Positions 1-11,362 of a DNA stretch of 64,000 bases are shown here, piece by piece. The DNA is from Hyparrhenia diplandra. Its lineage: Eukaryota > Streptophyta > Magnoliopsida > Poales > Poaceae. The stretch is from positions 1-64,000 of the forward strand of contig JADLZK010010188.1 of the NCBI GenBank assembly GCA_015847255.1, in the 5' to 3' direction. The first letter of the stretch is position 1, and each line of letters starts with the position of its first letter. The notes beneath the pieces were generated by a model. It did no database searches. It was not told the origin of the DNA and worked only from the letters and a program-made list of their open reading frames with translations. The translations under genes and the position numbers were made by a program.

Positions 1-139
1 TTGGAACCTACCTTGAACATCCGGCCACACCACGGATAGAATCTTCGCCGAATTTTGCGGTAAGTTGCAAACAAAATTTGAATACAGTACTAGTTGGTAC
101 CTAGTTCGCTCATACATAATTCACACTTCTATAGGCAAA

Positions 140-2345
140 GAACATTTGAAGCCAGTGGTTGGAATGATGTTTGATAGTGTATCAGATGTTGAGAAATTCT
201 ACAAGTCGTATGCACATGAAGTTTGGTTTCTCTCGTTCGTATTGGTCAGAAAAGAAGGAAGATGAGGAAATATTACTCAAGAGGTATTATTGTTCAAGAC
301 AAGGGTTTACTAAGGAGAAGGTGCCTGATGCTAGTGCAGAATCTCGGGAAAAGAGAAAGCGACCGAAACTGATGGAAACTAGATGTGGTTGTCCGGCACA
401 TATTGTTGTAAAGCTTGACGGTGACAAGAAGTATCGAATAGCTTCAATGGTTGAGGAGCACAACCATGGTTTTGTGTCACCAGATAAGAGGCATTTGCTA
501 AGATCCAATCGTAGAGTCAGTGAGAGGGTTAAGAGTACTTTATTCAGTTGTCATAAGGTAAGCATTGGCCCGTCCACGGGCATTTCGACTTCTCCATGTC
601 GGTGAGGGTGGGTTTGAGAATGTTGGCTGCACCAAGAGAGACTTGCAAAATTATTATCGTGACCTCGGAACCAAAATCAAGGATGCAGATGCACAAATGT
701 TTGTGGCACAACTTGAGCGAAAGAAGGAAGTAAATCTTGCTTTCTTTTTACGAATTTGAGGTAAATGAAGAAGGGCGACTTGTTAGGTGTATTTTGGAAG
801 CAGATGCTTTAAGCGGGAAAAACTATACTTTGTTTTTGGTGACGTGATTTCGGTAGGCACGCAACGTATAGCACCAACCAAGTATAACATGAAATTTGTG
901 CCATTTATCGGGTGTCAATCATCACTTGCAAAGTGTTTTTCTTGGGGCAGCTTTCTTAGCCAATGAAAAATCGAGTCATATGTATGGTTGTTGAACACCT
1001 TTCTTAAGGCTATGGGTGGAGCAGCACCTCGTCTAATCACAACAAATGAAGATGCGAGCATGATTGCTGCTATTGCTGAGATTCTACGGATACTGACTCA
1101 TAGATTATGCATGTGGCATATCATGGATAAGGTACCCGAGAGGGTAGGGCCCTCTGTAAATAAAGATCAAAATTTTTGGGTAAGACTAAACAAGTGTGTT
1201 TGGGGGACCGATAATTCGTGATGATTTTGAGTCCCAATGGAATTCTGTCATGACAGATTATGGACTTGTGGGAAATGATTGGTTCTCTAATAGGTTTGCC
1301 ATTCGTGAATCATGGATTCGGTATACTTTTTGGACATACCTCTAGCAGGAATGCTTAGGACTACATCACGATCGAGAGAGTGCAAATTCTTTTTTAATCG
1401 TTTCAAAAATAAAGTTGGCTTTTGTTGAGTTCTGGCTAAGGTTCGACACAGCTTTGGAGTGCCAACGTCAAGAGGAGTTGCTAGCTGATAATACAAGTCT
1501 TCACAGCACTCCTAAATTGATGACACCATGGGGCATTGAGAAGCAATGTAGTGTGCTTTACACACATAAAGTTTTCTTCAAATTTCAGGAACAAATTCTA
1601 GCTGCGAGAGATCATTGCTTTATTCAAGGTATTTCAGAGTGCGAAGATGTAAAGTGTTACACAATCAGCAGCCAATCTGGAAAAGAGCGAGTTGTTTAGA
1701 TGAACAAGTCAAATATGTTTGGTACGTGCTCCTGTAAATTATATGAGTCCTATGGCATCCCATGTCGTCATATCATACAAGTGCTTAGAGCTGAGAAGCA
1801 AAATGAGGTACCATCGACTTATATTATGAAGAGATTTGAGAAAAAATATAAAAGGTTAGTTTGTGCCCCTTTTTTTTTTTTTTTTTTGTGTGGTTATAGT
1901 ATTAATCAGATATATTTTGCAGAGAAGTGTTCTTTGATGATGACGGCAACCTTCTCGACGAAAAAGGCTAAAGATCCTATGGAGGTGGCAATGCGAAAAA
2001 AATTTCACATTCACGGAACACGTTTGAAGATCTACCACAAATGGCAAAGAACTCTGAACCAGCGATTGACTTTTTGTGCTCTAATTTATCGAGCTTAGTG
2101 GAACCCCTACAAAATATGGTTCCAGATGCTGCAGTTAGTAAGCAGGATGAGTTTGAAGCATTCCTTGGTGGCAAAATTCCACATGAAGTCCAAATACATC
2201 CACCAACTGATATCGTGTCCAAAGGGCAGTGCAAAAGAATTAAAAAGAGCAAGGAGGAGAAGGAACCAAAAAACGGAAGTGTGGAAAATGCAAGCAAGTA
2301 TCGGATCATGATGCACGGAATTGCCCAAACAAGGTTGATGGGTGA
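140..2345 (+). pseudogene. FAR1-related sequence (FHY3/FAR1 family) pseudogene
   Basis: Joining frames gives the usual FAR1-family order. A FAR1 DNA-binding region comes first, with DVEKFYKSYAHEV near 180-220, RYYCSRQGF near 280-310 and CGCPAHIVVKLDG near 385-425. A MULE-type transposase core follows, with HRLCMWHIMDKVP near 1097-1135. Then comes a SWIM zinc finger (CSCKLYESYGIPCRHI, about 1728-1775). A C-terminal CCHC-like knuckle is at 2280-2324. A clean intron lies at 1855-1922 between KYKR and EVFFDDD. FAR1/FHY3 proteins are transcription factors domesticated from Mutator transposases. This copy is broken: frame changes occur near 225, 590 and 760-960, and there is a substitution-type TAG at 1697-1699 where family members continue. 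It could be a decayed host gene or a relic MULE transposase; I see no terminal inverted repeats. Confidence 0.82.
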
Positions 2346-3830
2346 TTGTTTTCTTTATTTTAGTTTGCAATCTGGTGGACATACTCTCAAAACATTTCAT
2401 TTACACAGTTGTACTTGCTGTTGGATAATTCTGAATAGTCTGGTTTTCCTGGACGCAAATTGTGTTTGAAGAGTATACGTTAAAAAAAAAAAAAAAAAAC
2501 ACTATTAAAGTTTGGAACAGTGTACATACTTCACTTGCAATCTGGTTTTCCTCTCATGGTTTTTAATCCGTGGTCATGGTCACTCCAGGGAGAGTTTTAA
2601 GAATGGCTAGGCATTCCTTCAAAATTGTCTTTGCCTGTTCACTTTTTTCAGACTCACAGAGCTCTGTAAGTTCATCCTCGAGATTGTCAAGCCATTCATG
2701 TGATGCATGTACGTATGCCTTAATTAGGGTATAGACATGCAGGCCAATGTACGAGCGCCGCCCCTGGGTATGCATGCTGCTGGTGCTCGTTCCTGAACGA
2801 CCTTCGATCCAGGCCTGGCGGCGCGACGAACGATCGGTCCTGGCGGCGGCGTTATTTTTTTTTTGGAAACGTCGTGGGTATCGACGGAACGGCGGGCAAA
2901 CGAACGTCAGTCGCGTGAGATGAGTTGTCTTTTTTTTTGTTAGCAAAAGTAATGGTGGGAGGGTTTAAGTGTTAAAGTTTCCCACCTCTCAAACTAGCCA
3001 TCAGATCAGGATCTAGTGAGTGGTTGGGAGTTGCAAACGTTGCACACGAATCACAATTACACACGATACGCTCCCTAAGCTAAAACCCTTTAAAACTTTG
3101 CTAAAGATAGGCTAAAGCCTTTTGTTTTGGTCAGATCGGCTCCACTCCAGATGAATTGATTTGACAATCGGGTCCATGCTAAAATACGTGTTCGTTTAAG
3201 GGTTCTGGCCTGGTTTTGAATTCAGCTGCAATGACCTCCGCGGTTGCCTAGCACTGTACTCCTTCCCGTTCGAAATTATAAGATGGTTGATCCAAATTAT
3301 AAGATGGTACTCAACCATGGTTATTATCTCAACAGAACTACAATATTACGTCACTTTCAAATTCAAAGTAAACGCCAGCGCGTGCCAGAGCAAATCACAG
3401 AATCAGAAGAGCAACAGTCATCGTGCCAGCAAGCCGAAAAGAAGAGATGTCAGATAGTTTCGTAGGCAACAAAAGGCATGATTTTTGGTCCATCGTGCCA
3501 GCAAGCAGCAAACTATTTCACACACATAGTTAAGGGGAATCTACATCAACCAGCAACAGATAATAATAACCTGGCGGCGCAACACTAAAAGCCATAGTGC
3601 AGACCGAGTACACAGCAATACATTACTAAACCATCATTTTCATCGACTGATAACACAGGATAACCACAAAAAATATAGTTCACGACACTTGCTCCAGAGT
3701 ACACTGATAACAGAGTTCAAGGAGCTCGGAACACATGTACCAAAATTCAACAATGCAACAAAAATACCAAGTACTATCAGAGCCTGCATGGAGCAGGTTC
3801 CACAGAAGGAGAGCATCAAGATGTATGTGT
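2346..3830. other. intergenic, no supported gene
   Basis: This stretch holds a long A tract (about 2482-2500) and a minus-strand open frame at 2563-2946. That frame has an acidic, leucine-rich C-terminal half (about 2577-2790) that I do not recognise. Two short copies of a 'aattataagatggt' motif lie at 3273-3308. The part nearest 3830 is probably the 3' UTR of the L15 gene. Confidence 0.4.
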
Positions 3831-5458
3831 TCAACGGTAGCGGCGGAGGGAAAGGGTCTGGTTGCGCTTCCAGGTGGCCCTCCTTGATGGCCTGTTCTTG
3901 TGGTTACGGTGGCCCTTGCCACGCAGACCGCGGAACTTCTTGCCTGGCGGAGGTGAGACCACGGAGCTCACGGTGCTTGTGCACAGGATTGCATAGCCAG
4001 TTGATCCTTGGGTCATTGCGGATGGTGGTGTGGGCTACATCAACAAGGATGATCTCAAAGTACTTGTAGGTGCTATCCTGTTGTTCAGTAACAAGAAACA
4101 GATAAGGCATCAGCACTGACTAGGACGAAAATTCTCATGATATCTTGTTCTAAGCTGAACTCAATTCAAGTATACCTCGTTCACCCAGTAGGAGTTGAGA
4201 ACCCTGAGTCCACCAAGCTTACGTCCAGCCCTCTCCTCAGCAACAGACCTCTTGTTCCTCTGGAACTTGAGCTGGGTGATACCCTGGTGCTTGGGCTTGC
4301 CATAGACAATACCCTTAGGCACAGGCCTCTTCCTGCCACCACGCCTGACACGGATGCGGTAAACAACGTACCCCTGAACAAAAATAACACAAGGTTAAGA
4401 AAACTATCTTGATTATAGAGTCAGAAACCACGACTACTAAAAATTTTCAGAGTAAACTAGTCCAACGCATTTTACAGAGACAAGTACAGGCTGTTCGTTT
4501 CTACTCGTAAGTTCAACCATCACATTCCACTCCAATACACCTCAACACATGTGAGTTGATGTAAATATGACTACATCCAAACAAGACATTAGGAGTATTT
4601 ACCAAGCCATCAAGTTTCATAGAGCACAAAGAATATGCAGTAACTATTAAGTGACAATAGGTTGATAATCAACACTACGACAGGTAGGAAGTTCAACATA
4701 ACTACTCCTAAAATCAAACCTAACATACCACAATCCCACTCAGCGCAAAAGACTAAATTCATCACAACCACATTGCTACAAAAGAACATGGTTTTACTGA
4801 ACAAGAGATCCCATAGAAACTAGTACAATACTTAGATCGAACACCTGCATTTTATGACTCAACAGGAGGTTAAAACCTACAGAATTAGCAGGACTTGTAA
4901 TACCAAAATCAATAGTCTAAATTTAAACATCTTATATTAGCAGAAACAGATATACTAGAACATTCGGACAAGGTAAATCGAATAAGTCGAGTTCTCGGAA
5001 CCTAAACAAGCCTTCATTTCGTCCAGGAAGACTACAGGAAGGCTGAAAAATCTTAAGGCAGACAGGCATACGATTGTAGCACTTTGAGAAATCACAATCC
5101 TAAATGAAAATGGCAATCCCTGCTCCACCGTGACCTTCCGCCGGCCTACCCACAAATCCATAGCCGCACGCGCCAATGGGGTGACGAGGGGAGATCTACC
5201 TGCTTGGCCTTGAAGCCGAGGCGGCGGGCCTTGTCGGGGCGAGTGGGCCTCGTGAGGCGGACGATGGCCGGCTGCTGCCTGTACTCCCAGCAGCGCACGC
5301 GCTGCATGAACCGCATCACGTCGGACTGCTTCTTCCTCCATAGCTCCGAAACGTACTTGTACGCACCTGCGCCACAGCGAGAAACGATGCAACACACCGT
5401 AAGACCCACGCATGCGAATCGGAGAGGGCCTCAGCGGTGAGGAGGAGAGCTCACCCAT
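3831..5458 (-). CDS. RPL15: 60S ribosomal protein L15 (eL15)
   Basis: Four exons on the minus strand: 5458-5455 (ATGG), 5366-5200, 4373-4176 and 4077-3831, all with GT-AG junctions. Exon 2 encodes MGAYKYVSELWRKKQSDVMR and onward, exon 3 starts GYVVYRIRVRRGG, and exon 4 ends in TLSLRRYR. This is the full 204-residue eL15, a structural protein of the large ribosomal subunit near the exit-tunnel side. The tiny first exon that splits codon 2 is typical of plant eL15. One defect is visible: an extra base near 3945 in exon 4, inside the TSAGKKFRG segment, shifts the frame and would end the protein about 24 residues early. Everything else is conserved, so I treat this as a likely sequence error, not proof of a pseudogene. 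The telo-box and site II promoter lies just upstream. Confidence 0.95.
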
Positions 5459-5554
5459 GGCGGATGCGTGCGACGGCGGCGGCGGGGGCAGGGAAAGGTG
5501 TGGAGCGCGCGGAGAGGAGCCTGGGGTCTGGGGTGGCGGCGGCGTAGGAGGGAC

Positions 5555-5644
5555 CTTATACCGAGGCGATGGAGTTCTCGTGGCCGTCAGATGGGGCTAG
5601 GGTTTTGGAATTGTCCAGGGTGAATGGGCCGCCAAAGTTGGGCC
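5555..5644 (-). promoter_or_regulatory. RPL15 promoter: TATA-like, telo-box and two site II elements
   Basis: Reading the minus strand upstream of the start codon: GGTATAAGG around 5555-5562 is a TATA-like box about 100 bp from the ATG. AAACCCTAG at 5605-5597 is a telo-box. GGCCCA (the reverse of TGGGCC at 5625-5630 and 5639-5644) gives two site II elements. The telo-box plus site II pair is the known signature of plant ribosomal-protein promoters (TCP-type and telo-box-binding factors). The site calls are visual. Confidence 0.75.
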
Positions 5645-5805
5645 TTGCCTTGCAGATGTATGTAGGCCTTGTTTGTTGTTTTGATCTCTTGCGTCGTTTT
5701 TCAATCGGAAGAAATCACTTTTCCCGTAGTGCCTTTGGCGAATCCATGGAAAGACGATTTTGTGTGAGTTGATGGAATTAAGGTGAAAATATAACTTTTG
5801 TTTAG

Positions 5806-6182
5806 TCAGTCCTTGTTTGGTTTGACTCTCCCAAACTTTAGTCACCTAAATTTAGATTGTTTTAGTAACTTTTCAACCAAACACCATGACTAAATGGGAC
5901 TAAATAGCCTTTAGTCCTCTCTAGTAGTCCCAGATGACTAAAGAAGACTAAGTGGTTGAAAAGTCTTAGAAATTTTTTTTACTCCTATGATTTTGATTGA
6001 AAAGTCTTAGAATTTTTTTTTTTAGTTCTATGACTTTTTGTTTTTAAAAAATACTTTTAGGGAATTTTAGCAAAAAAGTCCTAAAAAGTCCCTCCATGTA
6101 TTGTGTTTAGTTTTTTGGAGACTAAAATGGTGTTTTTTAGTCCCAATAATAAAAACAAAAAGTCTCTCAAACCAAATAACGT
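5806..6182. mobile_element. MITE-like element with imperfect terminal inverted repeats
   Basis: An AT-rich block flanked by TTGTTTGGTTTGA (5813-5825) and its near-inverse TCAAACCAAATAA (6167-6179). It contains many GACTAAA/TTTAGTC motifs in both orientations, giving a self-complementary interior. No coding content. I cannot define the target-site duplication, so the family assignment is open. Confidence 0.45.
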
Positions 6183-6343
6183 CTAAATCATCTAGGAGGA
6201 CCAAATCAAATAGGGCCTTAGTTTCTACGCCACATTGTGTGGCGGCTTTTGTACTAAGGTTTTTTGTGACAACCTCTCTATTAGGTTAGGGACCAAACAC
6301 ATTTGATTTTAGTATGTCGCTGTACTCCACCCCATATGCCATA

Positions 6344-6435
6344 CTCCCTCCGTCCCTTTTGTGTATCGCCAGGAAACGTGTTTGTGAGTAAAACACGGTT
6401 TTTCTAGAGACAAACATTAGGGGGACAAGGGGGAG
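6344..6435. mobile_element. short Stowaway-like MITE
   Basis: Ends read CTCCCTCCGTCCCTTTT on the left and GGACAAGGGGGAG on the right, flanked by TA at 6342-6343 and 6436-6437. At about 92 bp it is probably internally deleted. Confidence 0.6.
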
Positions 6436-6647
6436 TATATCGCTAAGCTTTTAAGTTTAGACACAAGAAGTAAACATGAAAAAAAAAAAAATCTGACGTC
6501 AATCAAGAGAGGACGTCGATGTCTTGTTAAAAATTTTTTACTCATCAACACTTGAGGAAGCATTGAAGCTTGAAGGTTAAAATGATACCAGATACTTTTT
6601 CCAACAGATGTTTTTTTGGACCCTACATTTTTTGAAACACATGCCTA

Positions 6648-6885
6648 CTCCCTCCGTCCCAAAATAAACGACGCGTTTTCCTCGAGAGAAACATATGCCG
6701 GCAATTATATACTAAAATAGGATTAATATTTATATTACATAATTAGTATCATTGGAAAGATCTTTTGATCTAGTTTTTTAACAAATTTATTTGGAGATTT
6801 AAATCTTCTACGTATTTTCTACAAATCGATCAAATTTGTGTAAGACGAAAAACCCAAAACGTCGTTTATTTTGGGACGGAGGGAG
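6648..6885. mobile_element. complete Stowaway MITE (Tc1/Mariner type)
   Basis: The left end CTCCCTCCGTCCCAAAATAA is matched by the inverted TTATTTTGGGACGGAGGGAG on the right. TA target-site duplications lie at 6646-6647 and 6886-6887. The inverted match continues inward (AACGACG / CGTCGTT). The length of 238 bp fits grass Stowaway elements, which are moved in trans by Mariner-like transposases. Confidence 0.93.
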
Positions 6886-7365
6886 TAGGCGTCGATACAT
6901 GTCGTGAGCAAAGGACGAATTGAAGCAGCGAGGAGTCGTAGGTGACGACCTCAACATCGAAGACACTGTGGTAGAGAACAAATAGAGGCTTACCCGTGTG
7001 CCATTTATAAAAATCGGTAATTATCCACAATCATATCTTTTATATGGAATCAAATGAAGATAATTTTATGCTAAAAAAAATGAAGATGATTTTTATATAA
7101 ATATGTTATATCTCTACGAGATCTACAACTTTGTAGTTTCAAGTTTTTCATTTGAGATCACTAATATGATAAAAATTGATTGCATATTAAGACCTATCGA
7201 CTTTTCATGCTTGCAGTTTGGTACCGTTAGAGCCAAATCTAATGGAAGTGGTGCGTAGGGCAAAATAGTTTATAACAGTGGCACTTGTGAGAACTCAACT
7301 GTTTTAATGGTTTACGGTAATCACCAACTTTTACAATGGCACACGCCTCAACAATCAACAAAATA

Positions 7366-7621
7366 CTCCCTCCGTAATGGTAGAGGAAGTTGTTATGGAC
7401 AAAGTTTGTGTCAAATATTGAGAATATAAATCATCAATAACTTTTAAATGGTTGAGTTTGTAAATGTAAAAATTATATAAATAGATTTGTCTTAAAAAAT
7501 ATATTCGTAAAAGCATATGCATATATCATATTTTCATAAATATTTTTATAATAATGAGAGATTAAAGTTATGTTTTGAAGATCGTGTCGTTGTTCTAAAC
7601 GACTTCACCAATACAGAGGGA
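7366..7621. mobile_element. degenerate Stowaway MITE
   Basis: Left end CTCCCTCCGTAATGG, right end inverse of TCCCTCTGTAT, TA on both sides (7364-7365, 7622-7623). About 256 bp and AT-rich, with no reading frame of interest. Confidence 0.65.
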
Positions 7622-8402
7622 TAATGTAGTACACCGAGAACAAGATAAAAGGGATAGAGATGGATATGCATTGAGAAAAAAATAATAATATAGAATAAAT
7701 TTGAATACTAATCAAAAACCAAATATTAAATATTCTGTTATTTTTATTCCAGTTCACAAACTGCTCCTTGTACCTTGTCATTTTTACTCGGTTGTCAAAG
7801 TTAAAAATTACTTGTTCCAAATTATAGTATAAAAACAATGTATCTAGAAAAGCTAAAAAACTATAATTTGAAGCGGAGTAACATTTTAACAGGATGAGGG
7901 TACAGTAAAATTTTGTCCGCCCTTCTCCGTTGTCCGTGTTCCCCAATTTCCGACACAACACAGAACCGAGGACCGGATTCCAACGTGGCACGATAAAGGC
8001 TGTGTTTAGAATCAAAATTTCCCTCGCACTCCCATCATATCCCATCACATAAAAACAATAAATGCACCAAAATAAGTATGTTTAGAGTATGAAATGTAGG
8101 TAAAAAAACTAAACTAATTGTTTAGATGTACATTAGGGCGATTTTTTTTGAGCCTAGTTACCCTTTGGTAAGATAATATTTTCCACAAACAAAGCGAAAG
8201 CGTCTTCTGATGCTTTAAAAATTTAGAGTGCCAAATTTTTAGGAAGCCCAGTTAAATTGCGTGCGTTTCTGCGGGAAACGAAAAAAAATTATATAAAAAA
8301 CGTGGATCGCGTGATAAGTTAACAATACTATGAAATTAAAAATGATATTAGAGTGACATATCAAACAACTTTTATGAAAATAAAACAATCAATGATATTA
8401 AA
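7622..8402. other. AT-rich intergenic DNA
   Basis: No supported gene. A minus-strand open frame at 7605-8048 lacks any recognisable domain and overlaps MITE DNA. GGCTGTGTTTAG at 7999-8010 resembles the end of a grass hAT-type MITE, but I could not find its partner end. Confidence 0.35.
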
Positions 8403-8908
8403 GTGACATATCATATTAACGACACACAACGGGGGCTTCCGACCGTTGCTCCCCTGGCGGAGGCGCTTCCTCCACCGTCGCCGGCGCCGGCGGCCTCCCC
8501 GGCCCCAGCGCCCGCTCCCGCCCCCGCCTCCACCTCCCCTGCCTCCTCCCCTCCTCCAGCTCTCCAGCCCCCACCTTATCCTCGACCCTGCAGCGCGATG
8601 TGGCCGGCCCGCGTATGGACGCCGCCCCTGTCCCGCCGGCGACGGCTTCCGCTAGTCCCCCACCGCCGCAGGGGGCGGATCCGGCGTCGCGACGGCCGAA
8701 TCCGGCGGATCCGCTCCGGTCTTCGCGGGAGCAGGTGGCCATGGGCGCCTCGCGCTCACCCGTGCTGGGGCCCGCGCCCAGCCCGGACGGGGCCGCCGCC
8801 GCCGCGAAATTGGGCCACGATCCGGCCGCCGGGACATCCTCTGCAGCGTCCGACCCTGCCGCTTCGTCGCTGCCTCCCAAAACCTGTTGTGAGAGGTTAA
8901 CGGCCTAA
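8403..8908 (+). other. GC-rich low-complexity block, possible first exon
   Basis: A sharp GC-rich island in AT-rich surroundings. Several frames are open on both strands, as expected from GC-rich low complexity. The plus-strand frame starting at 8600 gives an Ala/Pro-rich, disordered 102-residue peptide. The encoded peptides are not recognisable. It may be a 5' exon or promoter island of an unrecognised gene, or a gene fragment inside a transposon. I assign no function. Confidence 0.25.
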
Positions 8909-10687
8909 TCAACATGAGACAGCTTAACACAAATGGAGACAACTTAACACAAATGGCATACCTGTTTGTCTCTCATCGCTGGTGGCAGCAGCGTCGGGTG
9001 ATGGCCTGTACGGGTTGTTCGGCGGCCCGGCGTCGGCGGATACGACGCAGTAGACCTGGCAACATGAACCAGTTATACAGGCCAGAATCACGAATACACT
9101 GGATGGCATAAAAATACCAAAGCATAAGAAACACCAAGGAAGGCCAAAAAAAAGGAAGGCCAACGTGTTTTTTGGTAATTCTCTTGAGATCCTCAATTGT
9201 GAAAGCTATCAAGGATTGCAGGATGTATCCTTTCTCAGGGCCGTCACTTCTTTCGTGTTGGATGGTAACTGGCAATCCTCCTTTTCAGTTTTATCTGATG
9301 GGCTATGAATTTTGGGGATTCTGCAGAAAACAAATAGGCAAGTCACCCCATATGGCAGAAAAAATATCTGACCATAACATGGAATAGCCATAAAATGAAC
9401 TTTCAAGGCAAAAGAATATTGGATTGAATCAAATTAAACATTAGGACTAATTATTTGTGAATAAAAATATTTAGTACTTAAATAGCTGTAATTAGGTTAA
9501 ACAAGAGCAGGGAACATTTATCAAGATGAGAGAACACACACACACTCTCTCTCTAAAAAAAGCAGCAGTTTCATCAGTGACTAAATTGAGGGATCAAACA
9601 AATATCTGAACTTCTGCATACTATAGTTGCAGTTACATAATCACGCATGAGGAACATAACTTTATGATATATATTACATATTATTTTAACCTTACAATAC
9701 CTCAGCAGAAATGGTAAAGTGATCTGCAAAGAAATAATGAGTTAAAAAATCTAACAACATATGGCAACCATAGTTCCATAAAAAATCTAAGATTCAACCA
9801 CTCACTATTCATCGCCCGGCACATGGGTATTTTCATTTTGCATAAAAAAATTGAACTGACTGTTTGGCTTCTTTGCTGATTAGTTTTAGCTAAAAAAATC
9901 AGGACGACTGACATAAATAAAATGCAATCCTTTGCAACTGAACAGAGAAGATACAAAACTGATGCAATACTGGTGCCGATGTTCTTGGGTGAAATCAAAA
10001 AGAGAAACTTCGATCCAAAAACCAAATTGAGTTTCAGACAGTGGTGGGCAAAATTAACTGATTACCCGGATCGAACTGACTTGATTGTTGGGCACCTAAT
10101 GCCAGGTGCTGTGCTGGAGATGCTGCATGAGACATAGAAGAGGAAAACATGTTGCATAGGATTCACATAACACAGTTACATTCAGCACAGAAGCATGTAA
10201 GCCAGGCCAAACCGATATCAGCAACAGGCACTCAGCAAGCCATAGCTAGCCATCAGATAAATATTCAGTGATACACATGACTAATACAAATTCAGTGATA
10301 AACATTCCGGATCCAAAGCATAAGAATCGTGGGAAACTGGATGACATGAGAAACACTAAAACATTATACAAATTCCGGATGCAATTACCGGACCGGATCA
10401 TGAATGGAAACAAATTGGTATTGGGCACCATGAACAAAAGAGCTATTCAATCGCACCTGAATTGTGCAGCACGTTGGTCTTCCTTGCGGCGACCATGGTC
10501 CTAGCCACCGTTTGCACGGTTGTGGCGGCGACAGTCGACACCTGTTGCCACCGACAGTCCTGCGCATCGTCGGCCACCGTAAGTGAGGTTGCGGCGGCGG
10601 GGAGAGGAGAGGACCCGATCCGCGGGTTGACATGCTTTATAGCAATGTCACCGCAGTCCTTTGATTGTATCGATCAGGGGAGATGTT
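8909..10687. other. intergenic, no supported gene
   Basis: Mostly AT-rich with a CA/CT microsatellite near 9535-9556. A plus-strand frame at 9922-10137 and GC-rich DNA at 10460-10630 are open but unrecognised. The GC-rich stretches at 8.4-8.9 and 10.5-10.6 kb could be ends of one larger element; I see no inverted repeat that proves it. Confidence 0.3.
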
Positions 10688-10966
10688 TTCAATTGTGTTT
10701 CCTATATTTAGAAGGAAGGGAAGCGGAAGAGGGGGAGCGATCATAGGACTTTGTTTCCTACGAAAGATCCATGCTTTAGAAGGAAGGAATTTAATTGTGT
10801 TTCCTATATTTAGAAAGAAGGAGAGCAGAGGGAGCGATTATAGGATAGGACTTTGTTTCCTACGAAAGATCCATGCTTTAGAAGGAAGGAATTCAATTGT
10901 GTTTCCTATATTTAGAAAGAAGGAGAGCAGAGGGAGCGATTATAGGACTTTGTTTCCTACGAAAGG
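10688..10966. repeat. 96-bp tandem repeat, about 2.7 copies
   Basis: Copies of a unit containing GGACTTTGTTTCCTACGAAA start at 10746, 10848 and 10944, with a partial upstream copy from about 10688. Spacing is 102 then 96 bp; the extra 6 bp comes from a doubled 'ggatag'. It lies 0.2-0.4 kb upstream of the F-box gene. Confidence 0.85.
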
Positions 10967-11362
10967 CTGATCGCAGGGGGTGGAAGAGGCGGAGCCAAAT
11001 TTTTTTGACCGCACGGGCGGAGCGACGAGCGGACCGAAATTTTTACCGCAAAAAATAGTCTTTACTTTCTTCCTTTTACGTAGTAAAGATTGACTAACTT
11101 TGTGTAAACATTTGAGCTCTAAACACAACCCAGAATTGACAAACTTTGTGTAAACATTTCGCCCGCCCGCCCGCTGAGCTTCCGGCGACGGATGGCCTTC
11201 CCAGATCCTTTTTCTACTGATCCCCGTTTGCAAGCATCTCGACTCCTCTCCCAAACCGCCAAACCCTCCCAGTCCCATATCCCCACGCCCGATCCATCCG
11301 CCGCCGACGAACTGCCCCACCACACGAGATACGGCGGCGGGTGCCGCCAAGGCCAGCTTGTT

